Shown here: positions 58,242 to 64,000 of the stretch, one piece after another
Numbering within the stretch: position 1 is the first letter of the stretch
Layout: each line of letters starts with the position of its first letter
The notes under the pieces: generated by a model
Told to the model about the DNA's origin: nothing
Database searches by the model: none
The model's input: only the letters and a program-made list of their open reading frames with translations
Program-made: the position numbers and the translations under genes
Source of the DNA: Pseudogracilibacillus sp.
GTDB lineage: Bacteria; Bacillota; Bacilli; Bacillales; Amphibacillaceae
DNA: 64,000 nucleotides
Direction: 5' to 3'
NCBI GenBank assembly: GCA_026169815.1
Contig: JAPFDT010000025.1
Location: 1 to 64,000 of the forward strand

Positions 58242-59339
58242 TTATTGATTCAAATCTTCAAGCATGTTTAATAATTGCTTATCTATATCAGTTTTCTTTG
58301 GATGTTCAGATAAAGATTGGAAAAATTGTTCGTCATCAAATGTGCGTGTGTCTTTTTGGGCAGATTCGATTATTTCTATTATTTCATCTGATTGAATGAT
58401 AGTATCATCCTTTAACATAACTGTCATTGTATAGTAATTAGTTCCATCATCCCATTGGAAAATCTGTTCCATACTTTTCGTTTCAAATTGATTCACTTTA
58501 GTGCCATTATTCAAGGTAATAGTATTAGCTTTTTGATTGGATTTTTCAATTTGTGGCTCTGTACTTGCAATTTGATAAGTTATTATATCTTCTTCGCTTA
58601 ATAAATACGTCATGAATATGTCTGATGTGTCCAGTATTGTATTTACAGATAAATGTATATCTTGAATGGCAACTCGCTGTTCATTTAAGCTTGGTAATTT
58701 GATATCTGATAGAAGAATGGAAAAGTTGTTATATAGTGGATCAAATGCTCCTTCAACTTCTGAACGTAAACTTTCTCCGATAAGTCGTACGATTTCTTCA
58801 GAAAACCCTTCTTCTTCTGATCCAATTTGTAATATGTAGGTCATATTATTATCATGACCTACTATGTAATAATCTTCATCCAATTCATCGTTATATTTAC
58901 CATATAGTAGTGAGATGTATGGATTGTTTATTTGTTGTTTGAATGCGAATTTATCCACTATCGATTCATAATGTGAATGATTAAATGATGTACCTCCTTC
59001 AAATGTAAAGGAAGTTTGCGTATTCGGGATTTCGTATGTTGCACTATAGCCAAATGTATCGTGAAGTGGATAATAAACAAAAGCTGTATTCATATCGGTG
59101 AATGAATTTGTGATGAACCCAAGTTTATGTAGTTCATGTTGTTGTTTTATAGCCTCTTCTAGTAACGATCTTTCATCGAGATTGTTTTCAACTGAAGTAA
59201 TCGGAAGTTCTGACGCATTTTCTGCAATTGGTAAACCAGTGTCTTCTATCGTAGTTTCTGTATCTGTTACAATGTCGATTATTTTGCTACATGCTGTTAA
59301 TGAAAAAATGCTCATTAAAAAAAGGAATGTTTTTTTCAA
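58242..59339 (-). CDS. lipoprotein, unknown function
   Basis: 365 aa. Signal peptide with lipobox LTAC (Cys17), then an acidic, T/S/E-rich linker (~20-55) and a soluble domain of no family I recognise. TTG start with a GGAGTGA site. Monocistronic, convergent with the SDR gene. Probably anchored on the outer face of the membrane. Confidence 0.8.
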   Translation of the reverse strand: MKKTFLFLMSIFSLTACSKIIDIVTDTETTIEDTGLPIAENASELPITSVENNLDERSLLEEAIKQQHELHKLGFITNSFTDMNTAFVYYPLHDTFGYSATYEIPNTQTSFTFEGGTSFNHSHYESIVDKFAFKQQINNPYISLLYGKYNDELDEDYYIVGHDNNMTYILQIGSEEEGFSEEIVRLIGESLRSEVEGAFDPLYNNFSILLSDIKLPSLNEQRVAIQDIHLSVNTILDTSDIFMTYLLSEEDIITYQIASTEPQIEKSNQKANTITLNNGTKVNQFETKSMEQIFQWDDGTNYYTMTVMLKDDTIIQSDEIIEIIESAQKDTRTFDDEQFFQSLSEHPKKTDIDKQLLNMLEDLNQ

Positions 59340-59563
59340 TTGTCATCACTCCAGATAGATTCCTTATAAGATTTATTTATATAGTTTATGATATAGTTAG
59401 AATCAATTCATTGTAGTATCTCAAAACACGAACGTTACGTATGATTATAAAAGTCTATAACTAAACATTCTTGTTTGTTAATTAAATTATCCTGTTATGA
59501 ATTTGATTTAGTATTATGGTATTATTAATAAATAAAATTTTAATTGTGACTAGGGGGATAAAT

Positions 59564-59788
59564 GTGTCTAAATTTAGTTATGAAATTGTTGAAACGATAG
59601 CTGTGTTGTCGGAAGGTTCAAAAGGTTGGCAGAAAGAATTAAATTTAATTAGCTGGAATGGACGTGCACCTAAATATGATTTAAGAGACTGGGCACCTGA
59701 TCATGAGAAAATGGGTAAAGGTGTCACTTTATCAAAAGAGGAGTTACTCGCTTTAAAAGAAGCGCTATCTCATCTTGAAATAGAATAA
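59564..59788 (+). CDS. ydbC: YdbC/PC4-like small nucleic-acid-binding protein
   Basis: 74 aa from GTG 59564 (MSKFSYEIVETIAVLSEG), after AGGGGG; the frame open back to 59516 has no ribosome site. Strongly resembles the YdbC family (KGWQKELNLISWNGRAPKYDLRDWAPDHEKMGKGVTL), which has a PC4-type single-strand DNA-binding fold. Role unknown, perhaps single-strand DNA or RNA binding. Confidence 0.85.
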   Translation: MSKFSYEIVETIAVLSEGSKGWQKELNLISWNGRAPKYDLRDWAPDHEKMGKGVTLSKEELLALKEALSHLEIE

Positions 59789-59794
59789 GTTTTA

Positions 59795-59830
59795 GAATCG
59801 CTCCAATAAATGATAGGAGCGATTTTTTAT
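59795..59830. terminator. terminator between ydbC and the RNase HI-like gene
   Basis: Stem GAATCGCTCC with GGAGCGATTTTTT. Confidence 0.88.
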
Positions 59831-60225
59831 ATGTTTTTTTGCTGTAAAATAGCTTGTTTTGCTAAACGATCTGCGTGGAAATTTTGCTTTGCGGGTATCC
59901 ATTTGGCAAAAACATGCGCAAATTGATTAATCAACTCAAGAATTTCATTCAAGGAAGGTTCATATAATTTATTTTTCACGAAACGTTTTTCGATCGCATC
60001 AACAACTAATTGTGAGTCACTTTGTAAGGCGATAATTTCAGTTGGGTAATGCTGGATACAAATCTTTAACGCTTCAATGACTGCTTGAAATTCAGCCTCA
60101 TGATTTGTCATAATAGGTAAAGGAATACTAAATTCTTTTGTATGTTGCGCATCTTTAATATAAATTCCAGCCCCGCTTATGCCAGGAGAGCCACTTGAAG
60201 CTCCATCAGTAAAAACATCAATCAA
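59827..60225 (-). CDS. RNase HI family protein
   Basis: 132 aa with the RNase H fold residues Asp7 (FTDGASSG), Glu45 (NHEAEFQAV), Asp70 (LQSDSQLVV) and a final Asp near 118 (NFHADRLAKQA). Resembles the short Bacillus YpeP/YpdQ-type proteins, which lack the basic handle of E. coli RNase HI. Predicted to cut RNA in RNA-DNA hybrids; such paralogues are sometimes weak enzymes. TTG start after AGGGAGA. Confidence 0.88.
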   Translation of the reverse strand: MIDVFTDGASSGSPGISGAGIYIKDAQHTKEFSIPLPIMTNHEAEFQAVIEALKICIQHYPTEIIALQSDSQLVVDAIEKRFVKNKLYEPSLNEILELINQFAHVFAKWIPAKQNFHADRLAKQAILQQKNI

Positions 60226-60265
60226 TTTACTTATCTCCCTTTTATATCTTGAATAATCGATTAAA

Positions 60266-60309
60266 ATAGAACCGCTTTAACAAAGCCAATTGCTAAGACG
60301 GTTCTGTTT
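60266..60309 (-). terminator. probable terminator of the sortase gene
   Basis: On the minus strand AGAACCG ... CGGTTCT with further pairing inside and a following T-rich stretch. Confidence 0.5.
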
Positions 60310-60889
60310 ATTTCGGATATGCGTAAAGCACGTACCTGTCAGGAGCACTACCGATAAAAGAAAATGGATAACAAGTGGATACAGTTAAATACTCTTCCTC
60401 TCGACTAGGATCAATGACTGTCGTATTATCTGCGCTGACGATTTCATGATCGCTAATTTCATAAATGAATGTGCCGTGTTCCATTTTTACATGAAATTCA
60501 TCACCATGCTCTAAATCACCAAATTGTCGAAAGACTGTATCACGATGTCCAGATAATAAAATTTGTTTATTTTCACCAGGATAACCTGTATCTTTATAAT
60601 GTCCTACGCCATATTTTAGCTCTTCTTCGTCCGTTCCTTCAATAATTGGAATTTCACGTTCTAAACGTGGAATATATAATGTGCCAACTGTATCTCCTTG
60701 ATAAATGTTATCGTAAATATCACCATAATCAACTTCAGATTCAGCTGTCACAATGTCTTCAGAAATGATTGATTTTGCTTCGTCTAATCGTTTACTTTCA
60801 TTAGAATTAGAGTCGTATAATTGATAGCCACCGTACAATAGGAGACTAGCGCCAACTATAATGAAAAGCCAAGAAACATATTTGAACAA
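60308..60889 (-). CDS. class D sortase
   Basis: 193 aa from TTG 60889; the SD AGAGGTGA fits this codon better than the GTG at 60898. N-terminal membrane helix (~5-25), linker, then the sortase barrel with catalytic His115 (LLSGHRDT), Cys173 (LTVSTCYPF, the TLxTC motif) and Arg185 (SAPDRYVLY). Class D enzymes of Bacillus attach a few LPxTG-type proteins, often in sporulation. No substrate with a sorting signal is encoded nearby. Confidence 0.9.
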   Translation of the reverse strand: MFKYVSWLFIIVGASLLLYGGYQLYDSNSNESKRLDEAKSIISEDIVTAESEVDYGDIYDNIYQGDTVGTLYIPRLEREIPIIEGTDEEELKYGVGHYKDTGYPGENKQILLSGHRDTVFRQFGDLEHGDEFHVKMEHGTFIYEISDHEIVSADNTTVIDPSREEEYLTVSTCYPFSFIGSAPDRYVLYAYPK

Positions 60890-61193
60890 ATAAATCACCT
60901 CTAGATTTATTTTATATAATAAATAATTTTATTTAGTGTCACAATTACTTAAATTATACTAAAAGTTCGTATAAGTTGGAAGGGTTTAGATGATATTGTA
61001 ATAAAATTAATATATTTGGATATAATACTTTTCTTTATAGCTTAGGTGTGAGAAAATAGAGTTTGTTATTTAAGAGTGTCGGGTGTGCTAGACATGTGAC
61101 TTTTTATGTATTATTATTATGTTCAGTACATCACAAAGTTATGATTCTAGATAAATATTTGTTAATGGATATGGAAGTAAAGGAGAATAAACC

Positions 61194-62360
61194 GTGAAAA
61201 TAGGAATAGATAAGATTGGATTTCACATTCCAGATTATTATGTAGATATGAACGACTTAGCAGTTGCAAGAGATGTAGAACCGGCGAAGTTTACAATAGG
61301 AATTGGACAAGATGCTATGGCAGTTGCTCCGATATCACAAGACCCTGTTACACTTGCAGCGAATGCAGCATTAAATATCTTAGATGAAGCAGATCGTGAA
61401 GCAATAGATTTTGTTATGTTTGGAACAGAAACTGGAATTGACCATTCAAAATCGGCAGGAGTTTACGTGCATCGTTTATTAGATTTACAACCAAATGCGC
61501 GTACGATTGAAATGAAACAAGCTTGTTATGGTGGTACAGCAGCATTACAATTAGCAAAAGGACACATTGCATTAAATCCAGAAAGTAAAGTACTTGTCTT
61601 AGCTTCGGATATTGCACGTTATGGACTAAATACAGCTGGAGAAGTGACACAAGGTGCTGGTGCAGTAGCAATGGTAATTAGTGCTAATCCTAAAATTATC
61701 ACAATTGAAAATGATAGTACATTTTTAACAAGTGATATTATGGATTTTTGGCGTCCGACATATTCTGACGTAGCGTATGTAGATGGTAAATATTCAAACG
61801 AACAATATTTATCATTTGTTTCTCAAGTATGGAACAAATATAAAGAAGAAACATCATTAAGTTTAGATGACTTTGAAGCAATTTGTTTCCACTTACCTTA
61901 TACAAAAATGGGGATTAAGGCATTAGAAACTCTTTTAGAAGAAGGTAATGAAGAAACTAAACAGCGTTTACAAAATAATTTAGAAGTAAGTATCCAATAT
62001 AGCCGTGAAGTAGGTAATATTTATACTGCATCACTTTATTTAGGGCTAATTTCTTTATTAGAAGGTAAAGAATTAAACGCAGGTGAGAGATTAGGATTAT
62101 TTAGTTATGGTTCAGGTGCAGTAGGCGAGTTCTTTACTGGAGTTGTTCAAGAAAACTATCGCGATCACTTAAATGTTGATCACCATAAAGCTTTATTTGC
62201 AAACCGTAAAAAATTATCTATAGAGGAATATGAAGAAGTATTTAGTGCAACACTTCCCACAGACGGGTCAACTGTAACACTTGATACGACTGATGATTCA
62301 TCAGCAATTTGTTTAACAGGTATTACTGAACATATGAGACAGTACGCCAATAATAATTAA
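61194..62360 (+). CDS. mvaS: hydroxymethylglutaryl-CoA synthase
   Basis: 388 aa, condenses acetyl-CoA and acetoacetyl-CoA to HMG-CoA, the first committed step of the mevalonate pathway. The catalytic triad is intact and at the positions known from Staphylococcus aureus: Glu79 (FGTETGID), Cys111 (KQACYGGT), His233 (CFHLPYTKMG). GTG start after AAAGGAG. No mvaA or other mevalonate gene is adjacent. The 295-nt gap in front has a possible promoter (TTGTAA at 60996 and TATAAT at 61021, spacing 19 nt). Confidence 0.96.
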   Translation: MKIGIDKIGFHIPDYYVDMNDLAVARDVEPAKFTIGIGQDAMAVAPISQDPVTLAANAALNILDEADREAIDFVMFGTETGIDHSKSAGVYVHRLLDLQPNARTIEMKQACYGGTAALQLAKGHIALNPESKVLVLASDIARYGLNTAGEVTQGAGAVAMVISANPKIITIENDSTFLTSDIMDFWRPTYSDVAYVDGKYSNEQYLSFVSQVWNKYKEETSLSLDDFEAICFHLPYTKMGIKALETLLEEGNEETKQRLQNNLEVSIQYSREVGNIYTASLYLGLISLLEGKELNAGERLGLFSYGSGAVGEFFTGVVQENYRDHLNVDHHKALFANRKKLSIEEYEEVFSATLPTDGSTVTLDTTDDSSAICLTGITEHMRQYANNN

Positions 62361-62368
62361 TAAAAAAG

Positions 62369-62417
62369 AAAAAGCTGTTTTAGATTAATTATCGATCTAA
62401 AACAGTTTTTGTTTTTA
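62369..62417 (+). terminator. terminator after mvaS
   Basis: Stem AAAAAGCTGTTTTAGAT with ATCTAAAACAGTTTTT. Confidence 0.9.
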
Positions 62418-62455
62418 ATGAAAAGAGTAAAATTGATATGATGGAAGTGAAAAAT

Positions 62456-62983
62456 ATGAAACGAATGTCGTTATTATTACTGAGCTTAGTGTTATTTGTT
62501 TTAACAGCATGTGGTACGGCACAAATTTATTCTGATAAAGACACGAACGAATCAACAGCAGTTACACCATTAACTGAGTTAGTAGATTTAGAATATTTTA
62601 GGGACAATGCGCTTGAACACATTTTAGAAGGGGAATTAAATAAAAAAGGACAAGCAGTAGGTTTTCATTATGCTAATCTGCCAACGAGAAAAGGGGAGAT
62701 TATAGAAGATACAGAAACACCTGAAGACGAACAAGGAGTGTATGAAGCTCAGGTTATCGTTAGTGATGTTGAGAAAAAGTCAAATGGAGGAAAATCATCT
62801 TTTTTCCCTGACCATTGGGATTCTCAAGACGTAGTCGATGCAATAAATGAAGCGTATGAAACAAAATCATTTATTTCTGGAAATACGTATGAAGGATTAA
62901 CAGAAGAAGGTATTATTGTTAGAATGTACTTAGATCAATCAGAGCAAATTATTTCTGCATTTCCTGTTTATGAAGGAGATTAA
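62456..62983 (+). CDS. lipoprotein, unknown function
   Basis: 175 aa from ATG 62456 (MKRMSLLLLSLVLFVLTAC), which has GGAAGTGA in front; an ATG at 62438 in frame has no site. Lipobox LTAC (Cys19). The mature part is acidic, with FHYANLPTRKGEII and DVVDAINEAYETKSF; I do not recognise the family. The next gene begins 4 nt after its stop, so the two form an operon. Confidence 0.8.
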   Translation: MKRMSLLLLSLVLFVLTACGTAQIYSDKDTNESTAVTPLTELVDLEYFRDNALEHILEGELNKKGQAVGFHYANLPTRKGEIIEDTETPEDEQGVYEAQVIVSDVEKKSNGGKSSFFPDHWDSQDVVDAINEAYETKSFISGNTYEGLTEEGIIVRMYLDQSEQIISAFPVYEGD

Positions 62984-62987
62984 TAGT

Positions 62988-63350
62988 ATGTTTGAGATTA
63001 AAGAAGTGATGCTAAACCAAGGAAAGCATCAGCGCAAAAGATTAGTTATTGAATTCGAACTGCCAGAACAAGCAGTATTAGGCGAGTTTTTAATGACAGA
63101 TGCTTCATTATTGTCATGGAATATATTACAAGAGATGAATGATGTATTATGTGGAGAAAAAGAAGTAGTGCAAGGAAGCGGAAATCGAACGAGTTGGGTA
63201 ATACAAAAGGAAATTACGACGATTAGTGACTTGTTCACCGATATGGATGAGGATATTCCAGTGATGGAAACTTGTACGATTGAAACGAAAATCTTGTATG
63301 ACCTAGTCAAAATGTGGCAATCAAAAACACAACAATTTAATGACCTTTAA
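62988..63350 (+). CDS. cytoplasmic protein, unknown function
   Basis: 120 aa from ATG 62988 (MFEIKEVMLNQGKHQRKRL), preceded by GAAGGAG in the end of the lipoprotein gene. Mostly beta-strand-like, acidic, no membrane segment or enzyme motif seen. Translated right after the lipoprotein gene, so the two may act together. Last gene before composite repeat copy 3. Confidence 0.7.
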   Translation: MFEIKEVMLNQGKHQRKRLVIEFELPEQAVLGEFLMTDASLLSWNILQEMNDVLCGEKEVVQGSGNRTSWVIQKEITTISDLFTDMDEDIPVMETCTIETKILYDLVKMWQSKTQQFNDL

Positions 63351-63378
63351 GATTTCACATATAGGGAGTTGTAGACAG

Positions 63379-63986
63379 AAACAGCGACGTAAAAATATAT
63401 AATTTAGTTTAGTGTTAGGCATTTTGTCGCTCCGGGTCGTTTCTTTCCGTGGGCACGGCCTCAACTCCTGTAGCAACACTACCGTGTTGCTACAGGGATT
63501 TTCGGACTCGCGTTGTTCCCACAGGAGTAAACGACCCTCCGCTCCAAACTGCCGATATAAATAGAAAAGATACCGAATATATCTCTTTTCACTTTTAAAA
63601 ATCATTTGAATTAATATTATCTTTTTATTACCAAAGAAAATTAAACGTTAGTATTGTTAATTCTACAAACAAGGAAAAACAGTCACTGAAAAAGTGTTGT
63701 TAACCAATAAAACTGTAAACAGCAAATACAAAGCAGTCCGAATATATGGAGACTCCTGCGGGAAGTAAGAGCCGATGTGAGACCCTGCAAGGCGAAGCCT
63801 GAAGGCAGGCAAAGATCGTCACGTCCTGTGACAAAGCCTGCACTTGCACGTCCTGTGCTTCGCGGCTCACTGCTCTCTCGCGGAAAGCGGAATATATTCG
63901 GACTGCGATAGTTATTCTTTAATTATTGGATATAAATAAATCCTTTTTCAGCTCAGTGGATAACATAATATTTTATGTCGCAGTTT
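63379..63986 (+). repeat. composite structured repeat, copy 3 (cassette in unit A)
   Basis: Occupies the gene-free end of the window (63351-64000). Unit B core 63436-63545 (arms GTCGTTT / AAACGAC) has a 12-bp perfect inner hairpin GTAGCAACAC / GTGTTGCTAC but lacks the 57-nt cassette. Unit A core 63733-63905 keeps the 14-nt arms and contains the cassette at 63806-63862. Spacer 187 nt. End repeats are best preserved here: AAACAGCGACGTAAAA at 63379 and, on the minus strand, AAACTGCGACATAAAATATT ending at 63986. Confidence 0.85.
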
Positions 63987-64000
63987 ATGTTTTTTGTCTG

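Noticed and set aside
63321-63605. 94-codon minus-strand reading frame across copy 3
   Set aside because: It lies in the structured repeat, has no ribosome site, and unit B of the other two copies carries no comparable coding frame.

Overview
This window is a stretch of core chromosome from a low-G+C, endospore-forming member of the Bacillaceae. The evidence is the gene content and order known from Bacillus subtilis (ackA, dnaE, accDA, pfkA-pyk, citZ-icd-mdh, phoPR, infC-rpmI-rplT, pheST, polA-mutM-coaE-gapB-nrdR-dnaB-dnaI-ytxC-thrS), the sporulation genes (ytrH, ytrI, ytvI, ytxC, sspI), T-box leaders, strong AGGAGG ribosome binding sites and many TTG/GTG starts. It is not B. subtilis itself. 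The AT-rich sequence, an HMG-CoA synthase and an extra osmolyte/carnitine locus would suit an Oceanobacillus/Virgibacillus-like group, but the genus is only a guess.

Layout. 1-6624: end of ackA, moaB, a universal stress protein, alanine dehydrogenase, ytkL, ytoI, ytpI and nrnA. 6.6-8.1 kb: a small minus-strand block ending in the sporulation pair ytrH-ytrI. 8.3-26.2 kb: the carbon and lipid core (dnaE, malic enzyme, accD-accA, pfkA, pyk, fxsA, ytvI, citZ, icd, mdh), then phoP-phoR. 26.2-27.6 kb: the infC-rpmI-rplT operon behind an L20-type leader, with infC starting at ATT. 28.4-36.5 kb: a dUTPase, an M42 peptidase, a choline/carnitine acyltransferase divergent from a four-gene OpuC-type ABC importer, a lytic transglycosylase and sspI. 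36.6-41.1 kb: ysgA and T-box-controlled pheS-pheT. 42-55 kb: polA to thrS, the last with its own T-box. 55-63.4 kb: accessory genes (DoxX, NSS transporter, SDR, lipoproteins, YdbC, RNase HI-like protein, class D sortase, mvaS).

Compared with the B. subtilis order as I remember it, two neighbouring blocks have exchanged places without changing orientation: infC-to-pheT now comes before polA-to-thrS.

The most unusual content is non-coding. Three intergenic loci (27711-28337, 41251-41863, 63379-63986) carry the same ~610-627 nt composite element. Each has imperfect terminal inverted repeats and two related GC-rich palindromic units in head-to-head orientation. The outer ends of the two units lie 470-474 nt apart in all three copies. 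Paired stems change on both sides between copies. Each copy holds exactly one 57-nt two-hairpin cassette, in unit B at two loci and in unit A at the third, so total length is conserved. This fits a structured mobile element or a structured RNA family. I recall similar GC-rich repeat cores between genes of other Bacillaceae, but no function for them. A second, smaller repeat family (at 21.3, 48.7 and 55.0 kb) lies behind citZ and thrS and in the gapB-nrdR gap.
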